From Caenorhabditis remanei (taxonomy: Eukaryota > Nematoda > Chromadorea > Rhabditida > Rhabditidae): a DNA stretch of 64,000 nucleotides. The notes below the pieces were generated by a model, which was not told the DNA's origin, did no database searches, and was given only the letters and a program-made list of their open reading frames with translations. The stretch covers positions 15,190,001 through 15,254,000 of the forward strand of contig NC_071331.1 of NCBI RefSeq assembly GCF_010183535.1, read 5' to 3'. The translations under genes and the position numbers were made by a program. This document shows positions 46,401 through 61,175 of this stretch, piece by piece; within the stretch, counting starts at the first letter, position 1; each line of letters opens with the position of its first letter.

Positions 46401-49231
46401 CTGGAACAATTCGAAACTCGAATGAGAATGGGAGAAACGTGAATGGAAGAACAGCTTGAGAAGAGTTATGTAGAGTGAATGATGGAGGCTTTGGCATTTG
46501 ACATTGACTGTGAACTTCACTTGGAGATAGTTGAAGAAGATCAGCATTATTCAGTTGGAGACGGGCGATGCAACCTGCGATTGGCAAATTAATTGAGTTT
46601 TGAAACTTTCATGATACAATTTATTTCAGAATATCTAACATCTGAATCAATGCTTTTGCTACGGGAAGATTTACTGAAAAGTCTACTTAAAAGAACTTCT
46701 AACTGTTATAAGTAAATAGTTATAGCCATAAACAATTTCAGATAAATACGTGACAGCACCCAGTTAAACAACCAAGTTTTTCCCGCCATACTCACCAGTA
46801 AAAGTTGTTTCGATCCCCTGCGAGAAGTCATCAGCTGGCCTTCCTCCAATGTGTACCTACAAGTCGTTAATCCGCAAATAAGTCAAAACAACGGGTGGTC
46901 TCTCTCTCCCATATAAAAAGGTAATTATACCGGAATGCTTCTCAGATTTCATTCAAACAATTACACTTGAGAGAAGGTAGCGCACTTACCACACTATGTA
47001 AGTCCAATTTTCGATAGAGTCCAGTCGGAGCTGTCTGATTCAAAAGTACACCGTCTATCGATAGTTGCACTGAATCAAATTGATGTAGCCATCTCATCTG
47101 AAATATTGAAATGATTCAATTCCAAAAAGTTGAATGTTTATTACCTCATGCCATCTACCATCGTCTAAAGCCTTTCCTGCACTTATTCTGGAAGGAGTCA
47201 GAGATCCGAAATCAAAAATTACATGAATAGTTCCATGAACGATTTGAGCAATTAGAACATCTCCTTGGTCTGCCATTGAAAAGAAGAACACTCCTGATCG
47301 ATATGTACGGAAAACAACACAAAGATCATTCTCATACATAGATACAAGACCAGCATGATGAGCTTCTACAGTGTATGATGAATCATCAAATGCAGTTATT
47401 GGAGTGTCTGAAAATACTCTTCATATGCAACAGGTCCAAACTAAAAACTCTGTTACATACCATAATCACACACAGTCAGAATCAACAATGGTCCCCGAAC
47501 ATCTTCCGTTGCTTGCTCAAAAGCCGGCAATATTTTGACTTCAGAAGCTAAAAAGTCGACATGTGTCCACGATGGCGTGTTCGATAAAGTGGAATAGAGG
47601 ACCTGCAACAACATGGTTTTTCTTCACACATTTATCTTCTTCTTTTTCTCAAATGGGACACGTTTTGTTTCGGGCGACAATATGTCGGTTTCCTTTTTAG
47701 TCGGTCAGTTAGATAAGAGATAATTCCCACGAGACAGATTCCTTTGTTCTTTTTCTTACCAGTGGATTTCCGTTCGAGACACGAACCAATTGAAAATCGT
47801 CATCTGAGATGGACACCTTGACGTGGTATGCCGAAATATGTCCGCTAACCGACAGACGTGTCACTCTTTTTAAACCGTCTAATTTTGAAGCCACTGACGA
47901 GAAGGATACATCACTGCATTCAGCCGAGCCTGCAAAATTATTCCTTTGATCTTTTTTCGGTTTTCTCGAGACATGTGTAAAATGGGAGGTCTACACTAAA
48001 CGGGATTATTTTTGGGGTGTGACGAGTTGAGCCATCTGCATAAGAAGAGAGGGATTCCTGATGACTTGCAGTGCTAATCCAGGGTACGAGAAGGTTATTT
48101 ACGAGAGTGGACCCGGTTATATTTTGGGGAAAAGAAAAGCGACATTGCATAATCAAATTATGGTTTGTAGTGGAAGAGATGGAGGAGGATACCAAAAAGA
48201 GAGTGAACGTAATGACACAAGTCATATGGAAAAAGATCAAAGGATGATACCGTTTTAGGGATCTGACTGGTCAGAAGCATCAACATGAGTACAGTAATTT
48301 GTTTCCATAAATTGTTCTCATGGAGTTCCGAAATCGAAGAATGTTTCTGTTACTTTCACAAGTATTCAAATTATCGTTATTTGACAAAAATAACATGCCG
48401 TCATGGTTTCCAAACTATTTCTTTTTTAAATATTTTATTGAAATGAAAATTCAGAAATCCCGACAAAACAAGATATTAAACTTTGAAGCGTGCCAAATCC
48501 CTTTTCAGAAATCTCTATGGTTCTCCACCAATGTTTTAATTTTGTTTCAGTAAAATTTCTCAAGTTCTCCCCTACTCGCATGACAAAAATCTAATAACAA
48601 GAGCCCCCCCCCCGTTATCCACTTTTCCAGCTCTTCCTAAAACTTTTGAACCTAAAAGAATTTGTGCCACTTGGAGAGATCGAAAGCGTGTCCAAATTGT
48701 AGTTTTCCGTGTTCGTTCGCGCTCAAATGAGTAGCCACTTGAATTCGACGAATTTCCGGTGGTCCTCCAGAATCCTCTAACATCAAGAGAGAAGTGTGTA
48801 TACATAAAAACGTTTAGGATGAACACATTCGAACTGACAGATGGTTTTCTGTTTTCATTCATTATTCATAGACATCTCTCTTGTTTTCTGACGATTTAGT
48901 GTCCAATGACACCTGCCGTCCATTCGTTTTTTATCTATATCTTGTGCTCACATTGTTTGAATTATGGCTTTTCTTGGTTCATCTTATCCAAAATAAAGAT
49001 CGGAAACGTTTTGAATGAGAAAAGGAAAAGCAAGGGGGTTTTCAAACTAATCCCTCGTCGTCTATTAAGAGGGAAATTGGTGTCAAAAGTCACAAGAAAT
49101 AGATAGAAATTGGTGTCCCGTTCTTGATGGAAATGAAATTAAACGCTTCTTCTCTCTCGTTAGAACTCACTTTGGGATACTGCATAGTTGGTGAATATGA
49201 GAAATAGAAGGCAAAGGCCACGTCGTCTCAT
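43437..49231 (-). CDS. nlr-1: Neurexin-like receptor, Caspr type (nlr-1 orthologue)
   Basis: Single-pass cell-surface receptor of about 1182 residues from fifteen exons: 49231-49171, 47929-47760, 47602-47461, 47407-47145, 47097-46990, 46856-46796, 46574-46275, 46224-45874, 45825-44940, 44887-44355, 44306-44094, 44049-43929, 43873-43740, 43691-43584 and 43534-43437. A signal peptide (LCLLFLIFTNYAVS) is followed by a degenerate discoidin-like region (to about 125) and two laminin G domains. EGF 1 follows (CENGGECVQSALDDYVC, about 448-481). The fibrinogen-like half-domain typical of Caspr (MRYTCRGGVRL, MCSCAINGSC), a laminin G, EGF 2 (CQNGGQCIDKYDGYVC) and a fourth laminin G come next. The membrane helix is at about 1115-1138. 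A short tail has RSRPEGVYKTNE, the juxtamembrane 4.1-protein-binding-type motif. In C. elegans NLR-1 anchors gap junction channels, from published work. Intron 1 is 1.24 kb. Confidence 0.92.
48604..48613 (+). repeat. C10 homopolymer
   Basis: An uninterrupted run of ten C in the first intron of the nlr-1 gene. It is notable only because long G/C runs are rare in AT-rich worm DNA. Confidence 0.8.
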
Positions 49232-52200
49232 TCGAATCCAGATAGCATATGTGTCAATTGTAGGTCTGAAAAAAAGTGAGAAAAAGTTTGATGGGCAGTG
49301 AAAAATAGAGCAAATATTAGTTTGCTCATTATTAGAAAAAAGAAAAAAAATGAGGAAAAGATCGAAACGAAACAGTTGAGTAAATAATAAGAGGAAACTA
49401 TTTAGATATCAAAATGAGGGAAGAAGAAGGCGGAATCCATAAGGAAAAGCAACCAATTCGTAATTCATCATTTGAACGTCTCAATAGCGGCAAAACAATA
49501 ACAATTGGATGCAATTACGGGCGGTGCATGCTTTTGGGGGTTGAGCCTTTCCCAAAACGGAAAAGCTCATTGGGAATGAGAAAATGAATAAAGAATTGTT
49601 AGAAAGTGAGATAATTGTAGATCATTTGGAATCTGAGATACGGTCACAAAAGCAAAAGGGATTCTCAAGGAAGAAGAAGAGTTCTAAATTCAAACAGAGC
49701 TCTGAAACAAAAGGTTTGAAAGCTTTTGAACTTTTTAGAACTCGATTTGATGAGGAGTCTGCCTAAACTTCAAAAATTCAATTAGATAAGGCTGTCCCAG
49801 TGAATGACTTCCAGAAACTATATTCAAGAACCAAGATCCCTAAATTAAGGTTGGAGAGAGTAAAAGGAAAAGGTAAACTGTATCCAACCCCAAAGTTTCC
49901 CAAAATTTCAAAAAGCGAGAGCTAGAAAAAAACACTTCAACTGCAAGAAGTGCGCAAAGAGCAAAGTGATAGAGAAGAGATAGAAGAACAGAAGTTACAA
50001 ATTGTTCTCCTGTCCTCTTCTTCTTCTTCTTGGTGCATACGGGTGTGTCTTCTTCTTTTTCTTCTTTTTCTCGTGGTAAAAGAGGTCACTCTTGGCGTAG
50101 AACACACCCACTTCCTCCCGTCTCCTGACCGCCTTCTCCCGTCTGTTTTGTGCATCTGGTACACTATTTTCCATTCTCTCTACCCGCGCGGGTTCTCTGT
50201 GTGTGTGTATAGATTGCAAAAAGCTTCTGTGTTGTTATTGTAGTAGAACAATGAGCCTTCGGTTGGCTTTTGCCCACGCGGATTATGTCAAGTACTGTCG
50301 GCATGGAATTGAGCATTGAAGGAGGTGAAGAAGAACATAAAGGGCATGTATGCTAATGGTGTGAGAATACATGTGAGAGAAAGAAGAAGAAGATAGAAGG
50401 ATGCTAATGCAACAAGAAGAAGAAGAAGTTTTGCGGAGGAGAAAGAAAGAGTTTCTTTACTTTTGAAAGATGCAAAAAGGGATGAACATCTCAGGAAGTA
50501 GGAGAGCAGACTCTGCCAAAAATGTAGTATACAATGAATCTACAAGCTTGTAACTTTCCAAAAAAACAGGAATATCCGGGCAGAAGTCTGATATGGATCA
50601 AGTATTTCGAAAATGGAAAAGAGCCCTTGTAGTTTTTGGTCTTCCTTCTTCAAAAACACCTCGTTTGATTTTTCAAACTTCCGAATCCGAACTTCTGCGT
50701 TCAAATGGTTACATGACATTCTTCTATTTTCAGTTCCTTACAAGATTTCACTTCAATCGCTCCATAAAATGCCATATCTGTTTCCCATCCGAGTGAATCC
50801 CAAAGTTTTTCGGTCTTCTTCCCAAAAAAGGAATAGAATGAAAATGAGTGAAGCGGAAACGAATCTCTCTTTGGGAATTGGAAGAAAATTAGAGAGAATC
50901 TGTTCGTTTTTTTGGGGATACAATAGAATTTTGAAGAGAAAATAAAACAAATATACAATAAAGCAATCAAAAATGCATTTTTTGGTTTCTTTTTTCTTCC
51001 GATTCTAATGAAATCTGACACTTTCTTGCTTTTATTGGGGTGGATTCGGAAGAAAGAAATGTATTTTTATTCTGAAATCATCAAATTTAAATTGGAAAAC
51101 TAGATCGCTTCCAAGTATTCTAGATATCAGAAAACTAATAAATGTTTTGATGAGGGCTCGTTCGGGAGAACATTTGTTTTGAGTCTCCAGTGGCTGTCGG
51201 GTCAAACTAATTAGTCTCAAGTGTGAAATATTTATGAGAGTTTAACGCCGTAGTTGAAGTGAACGGAAAAGGGAAAAAAAGGAGTTATGTGTACGAAAAA
51301 GAAAAGTTAGAGGAACTTTTCGAAGATGAAAATAGAAAAAGAGCTCTCTTTTTCTCGTTTTGAAAGTGAAATTATTAAATTTCGGCCACTTTGTTACGTC
51401 CTCAAAAAGGAAAACAGAAACTGAATTTCATTATACTCGGAAGACGTGGAAATGACCTAGAAAAATGATAGAAGAAGGAAAAAAAAGATTGAACAAGAGA
51501 ATGGACAAGATGAAAAAAGGGAGAGATTGAAGAAAGAGTCGAGTGTAAACGGGATAAAGGGAAACGCAGAAAGAAAAAGAAGAAGAAGAAAAATTGGACA
51601 AAAAATGAGTAATGAGCAATTGGACATGAAATGAAATGTATCCGGGAAATGTGAGGATATTGAATATTTAATTGTAGACAACGCTTCATCTCAAAATGAG
51701 AATTCATTAGGTGTAACAGTCGAGAACGAGGAGGAAAAATAATAATTATGGTGTTGTGAGGTTTGAGTAATGATATGTTAGGAGCCATCGAAAACAACAA
51801 ATGTGGCTTCAGTTGGAACGGATTATATAAACAGTTTTGTAACTGAATTGCTCTGGAAGATTCTTCAGAAGTCAAGATCTGAACTGAAGTTGAATTTGAG
51901 TTTTTGACAGAAACTTCAATCCATCCGAGTGAAACTTTAAACGTCAACCTATTACAGCTATAACATATCTATTCAGAATCATAAACCCGTCAGTGGTTCT
52001 TCATTTATCTGAGTTCCATTGCGTACGGAAGATATCATAAAATGGTCAGCTGTTGTTTCGAAGACACAGGAACTATAAAATTTTCGGAATAAAACGTTTC
52101 TTTCTCCAGGTAATCCTAAATCTTGAGTTCAAAAAAACTTTCTAGAAATTTGTTTGATATGTATTATTAGTAATACAGCTCGAAAAGTAAATCTCAGAAG

Positions 52201-55200
52201 CCAGTTGGAGCATTAGATGTTTTCCTAAAAGCATTCCACCATAAAATCAATCTGATGGCTGTTTTTTGTGTACGTCAAAAAGCGTTGAGCATCCAGAATG
52301 AAGTACCCATGGGAGATGTGCGCAGAAGAAAAGGAAAAGCAAGTGCAGCTGTTTGGTGTCAATCATAAACGGTGAGACCAGGATGAATTATTAAAGAAGA
52401 GAGACTTGTTTCTGAGGTTGTGCAAGCAAAGTGCTCATCCAGACACATATGGAAAAGTGGGCGAGAAGATGTCGAATAATTAGAAAAGAGAAAAATGACA
52501 GAAGCAGTCGAAGAGAACAGATGATTAGTCTCATTACGCACTTGACACTTCACTACGAAAAAATGGAACGGATGGTGTTTTCGGTGGTCCGGAAGCGGAA
52601 TTAATTGGGAGGAAACGTTCGGATGTTGTCAAGTAGTCACTAATTAGGAAACTTGGAATTTAAATAAACGAGATGTCAGGCCAATTGAGCAGGGAGGATC
52701 AATTAAAGCAGCACAATTTGGGTGAGAAAAACGAGAAAACCACTGTAAACCAAACTACTTGAAGGATTCAATACAGTTCTCGAGAACTGTTGTTTCAACA
52801 CGATCAACGAGAAGTTCCCACAATTATGATCTTTCAAAGACATATTGTGCTTTTCGATTAGATGTTCCTTCTGCTCTTCATGAAACAAAAGATTAATAAT
52901 AACATCTTATAATAACCCTCTCGATGACGTGACCTGGTTTCATAAGGGCAACAAAACCTATTCAAACCTAGGAGAACATGTTACTTAATCATTGACATCT
53001 TTAGGGATAAGACATCAAATAAATGTTATGTTCAGAGAAGGATAGAAAAAATGCAAAGAGAAAACAAAGTTCGATAAAAAAGGAGAAAAGCGGCGAAATA
53101 AGGGAAGAATAGGAAGAAAAAGAGGCAGAAATGCAAAAAAAAAAAGAGAAACGATTTCTATTGTCTTTCAGTAAAAAACGTTTTCACGTTGTTGTTTCTC
53201 GTTTGCTCCATTTATTCTGAGAGCTCCAAAGTGTTTAAGAAGAAAAAGGTAATATATTTATTTGAATATGCATGTAAATCTATGACGAAAGATTGGAACG
53301 GAAATACAAATATTAAAATCATATAACAATGAAATGAACACCACAATGAACACAAATGTTATAATAACTATTGTTATAACAAGTCGATCCACCATTATTT
53401 AATTGTGTCATTTCGAAGCAAAGTCTCAATGTCAATCGGATAATGGTGAAAAGGGAAAATGTGAAACTCAGTCTTGGACGTCTATTTAAAAAAAAACATT
53501 TCAAAAATCCACATCATTACTCTGGAAATCACCTTCTCGAGGTCATAACTTTTACAGACAACAATTTGAATTATATATTCGATTCACATTTTGAAAATTT
53601 TTTAAAAAGTATTCAATTCAAGTAATTTCAAACAGGGTGTCGCGAAAAAGTCATAGGAAAAAGAAACACTCGTTTCGAATTTCGACATCAATCAACCGGT
53701 ATTTTTGAATGATGGGAATCCTCATAATGTTTACAATTTTTAGTTTCAATTTGTTCAAATTTTGATCTTTACAATTTTTAGATAAATATTCCATATTTCA
53801 ATAGTCTCATTGATGTGATTGTAGTCTTTGAATGGAACAGTTTCTTTTATGCTACAGTAGTATTAGTTTTTAAAGGCGCATAAGTAACGGTTTCGTCGAG
53901 TCTCACCACGATTCTTTTCCAAGGAGTTGTTTTCGTTTTTCTCTATGATTTTTCTTTTTTTCCGGTGTTTATGATATAATTTCTATTTCGGTTTCACACT
54001 TTCAAACCGGTTTCAAATTTTTCGCCAATAGGTTCATCAATTTTAACACGAGGGGTGTCGTTAATCAGATGTTCGAACTAGTTTTGATAAGACAACATAT
54101 TATATTGACCTGTTAATTCTAATTTTGCTGTAGCCGGCGTCACTTTTTCTCATTTTTGTTCAACTTTTGGCATTTGACCTCTTCCGTCACAATAAGTTTT
54201 CCGTCTTCTGAAGAGAATTAAATCGAAAAGTTGAAAAAATATTGACGAGACAATCGTCAGCGACCATTCTTCAGTGCCTGTCCGTCGTATTCCAAAGGAA
54301 CACTTGATAACTTCTTGTCTTTTGCGGAACCTGTTCTTTTCTCTGTTCCATCGCCGATTTATAATGTCTACTCGTTGGTTTGTTATGGAAATCGTCAAAA
54401 AGGCTGCTGAAATAAAATAAACAACAAAACAAAAGGAACGATGTGTTGGAAGAATCGAAAAGAAGATGAGTTTTTCCTAAAATGCGCGTCAGTTTCGATC
54501 GGGATGAATTCGATGGCATCTTCTATCGTCATCAAATCTCTTCCGAACTTCTTCTTCCAGTTTTTGTGTAATCCGCGAAAGACGAAGCGAAGTGCACTTC
54601 GGTAGAATCAAAGTCGACGCTCCTCGCCCATTTTGTCTTTGTTCGACTTGTAAATAGCCTTTCTCCTTTTATTTTTCATTTTCTCCCGCTGCCAGACACC
54701 TTTGGGGCGAAAGACAAATTAACATTTTTCCCCAATAATTTTACTTTCTCAGCCAGCTGTCAAAACAAAAATATCAGTGACGCTATCTTCATCTTCATCA
54801 TTATTTAGTTATTTACTCCATCTTCTCCCTGGAAGAGACGAAGATTCATTACGTCCTCCACTTCATTCTTCATTGACTGCATATTGTTGCCGTCTTGATT
54901 CTTTTCCATATTTAATCAGATTGTCTAGAATAATAGTTATTTTGAGTTTTAACTGCAATCTACTTCCTTCATCATGATCTGTTTTTTGCAGTTCTGTTGG
55001 AACTCAAAAAAACATTTTTGGTCGTTCGAGAACACCCACGCATCTAAACACAACATCTACAGAATGACGTTTGATGGTCAGATACCATCTTTTCAGTGAA
55101 TGTTTAGAAATGATTGCTCACTGCCGAAGAATTTGACGATTCGCAGCCCCATGTTATGCTTCCTCGATCAAAACCGAAGCCTATAAAAGTGTATTTCTTT

Positions 55201-58200
55201 TCACGGTTGTGTCGATTTGTTTACTGGCCTTTTAATTCTTTTTTCTGATAAGAAATCTTTGTCTTGATAAGTGCACAACCTCTTCTTCCACTTTCTTCGC
55301 TTTAATGATCTAAAATGTCTAGTAGCACTTGTTTAAGAACAAAATGGGAGTAATGAAAAATGTTTTATTTGTCAGGTTCACATAACTCGTTGACGTCATC
55401 TCAACCATACTTGTACTTCTGTTTTGTATTGAAAAAAATTTTATGTAGCTTCTTATTCTCTTCCTTTCTTGTTTTCATCTAGAAGCTTCATATATTCGAC
55501 ACATGGATCTTATTGAGAAGGAAGTGAAAACAGAGAACCGCCTCAATCATTAATCTACTGGTTCTTAACCAGATTAGCTTGATTGTCTGTTTCTATGACT
55601 GATTTTCTTTGCTGATAGCGTTCTTCATTCATAATTTAATCAAAACTTCGCTCGGGTAGCTGTCCGAATTTCTTATAAGACAGTTTAAGGATAATACATT
55701 TGTCGGTTAGAATCAAGTTGTTACTTTGTAGCGTATTTCGTCTAAGATTTATACTGTGTGTACTATAGATAACTTGCAAACTTTCATATATTAGATGCAT
55801 GTTCGAAGCCCATTACACTTAAATTCAACTTTGACGTATGTAGCATACTTTAACACTTCCTCAACTTTCATTGTCACAGCTCGCCCCTATGAAACCCAAA
55901 TTCTATATTTTCATTCAGAGTGACCTCACTGATTTTAGAACTAATCTTTCAAAAATTTCGAAAATCTAGCCTGTCGTGTTGCTTTTTTCTTACGACCTAA
56001 CTCCCAAACAAAATGTTTTTCGTCTCCGAAACGTTCGTAATCTCTTAGTGTTATCAATAAGTCAAACAAGGCGTAGGCGTCTTTCCCCCAATTTTTTAGT
56101 TTGTATTTGTCTTGTGAATTGCTGCTTGTTCGTTCGCAAAATGGGGTGTGCTACTGTGAATGATGCGAGTCTGGGATAATGACAAGAAGAAAAAAAGAGG
56201 GTGAAATTGTTGACATTTCACAGCCACTTGGCGGCTTTCCCGGTATGAAGACACGGTGAGGAAGAGTGATAAGAGCTATCTAATTAGGGTTGCGCCGAGA
56301 AGAAACCACGTCATATCATATGGTTTGACAATGTTTGGAATGCACAAAAATATGCCTATAGGTTTTTTCTATGAACTTTTAACAGATAATTTACGGAATC
56401 AGGAAGTTCCTGCTGGACTACTTGGAACTCTTTCATTTTCAGACAGTAGGCTTACTGTACAAATGTAACTTAATTTTTATACGAATGCAGTTCCGCTAGT
56501 ATCGGAATAACAACCATAATCCGATTAGTAGGAATTTCAAGTATTTCTGTTGGTGCATTTGATCATCAGAACAGGCCACGAAACTCCAATTTTAACCCTT
56601 CTCTAACGTTTTCGAATCTTCTTTAACATTCTATGTCTAACGCTATCTCACCTGAAATGTGCTCATCACAGAACTTGCTGATTTTTCACATTCTCTAACG
56701 TGGCAGTTTTCTCGCTCATTAAATTGAAATAAAAACACCGCATGTGACTGTGTCTAACTGATAATAGCTTTGAAAACTCTCGTCATCACTGACCAATTGG
56801 ACATCAACTACGTGCCAATTCAGTTCGGTTCCACACCTCATGTCTTCTCATTCCAGAAGTGTTTCAAAACATTCCATTGTTTCAAGGCGTCGTTCGTTTG
56901 GTTCTTCTTGAGAAGAAGCAATTGGGGAGGGTGAAATCCTTTGAAACTGGTCTAATGACCGCTTCTCTGCGTTTACTCCCCTCTTTCTTTCGTTTCACAC
57001 TCATTTTCGACTTTTCAGTCAGTCAAACCGAGTCAAACCGTCTCCTCGTCAACAACTGTTTCTTATTCTCATTTTCCGAAAAAAAAAGAATAGACACAAT
57101 TTTTGTATTATTCTTCGGGAGGAGGGAAAAAAGGTTGTATGTGTATTGTGTTGACAAACTGTGAGGCGACCTCTCACTCACACGCACTGGTTCTCATAGT
57201 TCTCCTTTCTCTCAGTTCTGTATGTCTTGAGTAGTTTGGTAAATTTGATCAAACCTCCCCTTTTCTTCTCTTCCATTTTTTGTCCCCTTTACCACGGAAG
57301 CGACACGTATTCCCATCTCGATTTCTTGACACTGTCCACTTTCATTTCATTTTTCAATCTTGCGCTTCGAATCATCTTTTTTAGTTGTGTTTGTCTCCAG
57401 AAGGTTCACGGAACACTGATCAAACAGTTTGACAAATATTCCCCACCCCTGTGAAAACTAAACAAAATGGGCGGAGCTTAGGTGTGTGGAAGGTTTTAAT
57501 ACAACCACATCGAGGCAATTGGTAGTGCCATTTAGTATCTAGGTTGATTTGGATCATGTTTCGTAGCCGGTTGTTCTTTCTCATAAGTACTTCTTTGAAC
57601 ATCAATCTCATCCAGCTTCTCTCGTTCTTCCATCTACTTGCTCGCTTTTTCATTCCATTGAGCTTCATGAATGAAAGATTTATTTTCTCTGAAATCACGT
57701 TTTTTCAACTTGAACCTCTGATCCTTAGACCATAGTCTTTTTACCTTTCTCTCTCCGAACCATGTCTCCATTCCGTCCCGCACAAGAGCATTGTCTCAAG
57801 TGGTTGTTGAGTAAAACAACGGTATCTCACTTTCCCTCATCTGCTCATCATTATCGTCACTTTTTCACGCCATTGTTTGTCTTCCAAGAAAACAGCTGGA
57901 GAGCTGCCAAGTGATTCGTTTCTTTCTTAAGAGATCGACCGAAAAGTGCACTTTGATAAGATTCATTGAATCAAGTGAGCACGTAATACCGCCCGAAAAA
58001 AATCTGGGAATGCACAAAGATTGATAGAAGAAATATCACATGGTGGCAAAAGAATTATTATCATTTCCTGGAATGCCACACGTCCTTCCTTCATGATTTC
58101 GGTGTTTCATTCTTGATTAGTCATCTTCATTCTTTCTTCAGACAGCAGGCGCCCACGCCCATTTCTCAATTCGAAATTCCATGACCCACAACGGGCAAAT

Positions 58201-61175
58201 GACCCTTACAACTGACGAGAAAAAAGAATATGGGCGGAGTCAGTACACAAAGCCGCCCTTTTCCCTGATTTTTCATGTTTCTTTCGGACAAACACACACA
58301 ACCACCTTTTGCAAACTCTACACACATCTACCGAAGGAGAGTGACAATCTTTTTTTGTTCTCTGTCTGCTTTCTGTTTCGCGCACTTCTCTTTATTTCTG
58401 CATCGTCTGCATCTGAACGCATGTTTTGTCTTGTTTTGTAAGTTTTTTCTTGCTCCGAGGTTAGCAATGAGTACACATTGTTCACTGAGCAGAACACAAT
58501 CAGGAGTACCACGTGAAGATGTTTGATGTTGGCTAAACTTGATCCTAGAGAATATCATTATCTTGACTTGTTGACAAGCATGGTCCATTTCCTGGTTTTA
58601 TTCTTATTGTTATAGTAAAATTTGCCTGACTTCATCTTGTGAAGCTGTGTAGTATGTGAATTACAAAATTTCAAAATCCGGACTCATCTAAATCTCAACA
58701 TTCATTGTTTTCTCCGAGTTCTGTTGCCCATAAATCTTATCACGAGCCGAAGATCTGATCTCCTATTATACTTCCATCTCTTGGAAAGTGTTTGATATCC
58801 TCGGCAAACTACAAAGTGCACCAAAAAACGTGAACTGTGAGCTTCTCCTTTAGACTATCTATCCCAATCTCTGATCATCAGCAATTCGTCGAACAGCACA
58901 GTGATGTGTTATCAGCTGAACTGTGTGTTCAGGCTCTTCAAAAAACCGCCACTATCAAGATCATCAGCTGCTCGCTTCTCTGTTAAATTGTTTCTCCTTG
59001 CCTTTTTGTGTACTACTTCTCCCACTCTACCAATAAGATAAACTTGTGTATTTATTTCTATTTTAATGCTCACAAAACGTGTGCTCTTGCCACCAGAGGT
59101 CCTTTCTCTCTTACCTCCACGAGACGCAAATATTTGGCGCGGCCCGGTGGCGCCTCCCTAATAACTTCGACGGCGATAAGATTAAGCACCTACCAGTTGG
59201 TGGGAGAGCACCGAAAACTCTCTGTGGTAATGGAGTTCCCCGGCTCATTCACACAGACTGGTCTCTGAATGTTTAACACTGCATGTAGATATATCATGTG
59301 ATCCGAGTGATTTGTTCTCCGGATGCTTTTCCCGAGCAACATTCCTGAGCAACATAGGCTCATGGATTCTAATGGTTTGAACTAATCTCTGCGTCATTTC
59401 CTGTTCTTTTTCTTGAATTTTGATACCACGGATGTCACTTCCTTTCTTGTCGGTTTGTCTCAACTTGCCTCTAGTTCTACCAGTTTCAAAAAAGGGAACA
59501 ACCATACTTTGGTTATACTCAGTTTCCACGCTGAAATAGTATTGACCGTTCTGAAGATAAACGAAACAATTCGATTTCACTTGAAATGCAGGAGTAAACT
59601 AACTGACTTTTGTAATGCAAATACTGTGGAGAGTGGTTTTGGAAAGATTGTAAACTAAACATGTGCATGATAGGTTTTCCATTACTCACTTTTAAAAAGT
59701 TTTTCTGAGACACTTAAGAATTGAAGGAGTTTCAAAAACCCATTTTCAAGCTCATAGGGCCGAGTCCACAGAGAAATCTTGGTTAACAATCAAAAACTCT
59801 TCTGATGACGTTTCCGTGGGAAAGAATTGTGAATCAGAGAGCAAATTAACCTTGAGTTCAGTTTAATAACATCTACATTCAAAAAACGTGTGAAAGGAAA
59901 TGAGCAGTTTGTTTGGCTGTGTATAATGAGAAATCTTGCGAAGAGTCGACCAATTCGGCGCCTGTTTTTCCATAATGAGAGAGAAAGAGAGAGAAACCCG
60001 GAGCTCAGATGGTCGGTAGACCTTAGGAGCAGCTACTGTCTGTGAGGTGGCGCCAAATCGCAGACAACATACACACAGTCCACAGTTGATCCTCCACTGT
60101 GCTCTCACTTTGCACCTCTATCACCCTCTCTGTTTCTCCTTGTTTCTCCGAAATAATCAACATTAGAATTGGGCGGACCGGGTACCGGAGTGGCGCCATG
60201 TAAGCTCATCTGCGTCTCGTTCCTTTTTGTTCTTCACACTAATTAGGGGAAGCTGCGAGGATTCCACCCCACACAGTTCGATTTTGGGGTTCTCGGGAGC
60301 AGAGGTGGCTGAAATCGAATACTTTCCACCACTCTTCTTTTGCGTGAAAAGCAACAAAAGACAGCTTTCTGGAGCTTGAAAAACCTTTGAACTCTATTTT
60401 ATTGTTTGGCTTCTCTTTTTTCTCTCAAATCCTACTAGAAAGAATGAAGAATTTGGGGGCGTAAGATGATGGATAAAAAATACACCTATAAAGCTTTTAG
60501 CCGGTTCCAGATGTGGCAGGTCATAAAAATTGGTCACATGAAATCTTGATGGCTCAATCTCTTCATCTATCTTTCCTTTTTCTCATCCTGATCATTCTGT
60601 GTTCGCTTCTCTTCGTCTCTATATTTTTTATCTTCCTCATTCTCTCAGACATTTTTTTCAGCCCCCTCTCATAATGATTGTGTTTATCAGCTGGCGGAGA
60701 GGGTCCCCGGAAGTTTTTCTCTTTCCTGTTTTTTGAATCTCTAGATCTCTTTGTTTTTATTATCCCCACTCACCAGCAACAATCACTGAGGTTTTTGTTT
60801 CTTCTTAAAAATCCCAACATTTTCAGACTGGAAAAGTTGTAGACATTCGAAAAAGTAGACAAATAATAACTAAACTCTAAAATTAGTGTCATGAAACTAG
60901 TTACTCGCTACTGATAGGCTGATAACCCGCTTTGAGAAGTTATTTGTAGACATGTCGGTCTATTTTCTCAAGTACTCACTCCGCTACTGACTGCCTGCTA
61001 ATGGTGCTCAGTCTTTCTTTTCGACGTACTCTTGATCGGTGTCCCTCTTTTTCAACCTACCCATTCTCTCCTCTTTTCACCCCTTTCTTCTGTTCCGACC
61101 ACACCCGTATTGCTAAATTTTTCTTTATGTTGTACACGGTTGCAACCTAGTTAAATAACTATTCGTTTTTTCAGA
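49232..61175. other. 12-kb region without a supportable gene
   Basis: This gap lies between the start of nlr-1 and the start of the quiescin sulfhydryl oxidase gene, which point away from each other, so it probably holds both promoters. The + strand is purine-rich from about 49300 to 53200 (GAAGAAGAAG tracts near 50385-50430 and 51575-51592). It is pyrimidine-rich from about 54000 to 58700. GC-box-like blocks (GGGCGGAGC near 57470, TGGGCGGAGT near 58230, GGGCGGACCGGGTACCGGAG near 60172) are scattered in the second half. Open frames reach at most 181 codons, have biased composition, and lack paired splice sites. No tRNA or known microRNA was seen by eye, but a non-coding gene cannot be excluded. 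Confidence 0.55.

Noticed and set aside
48572..48862. 96-codon minus-strand open frame in nlr-1 intron 1
   Set aside because: The nlr-1 exon ending at 49171 joins in phase to 47929, giving a normal signal peptide and first domain. This frame would break that and has no domain.
59008..59268. 86-codon open frame in the large intergenic gap, with a GC-rich stretch (GCGCGGCCCGGTGGCGCC)
   Set aside because: There is no splice context or domain. The GC-rich stretch may be regulatory but has no recognisable motif.
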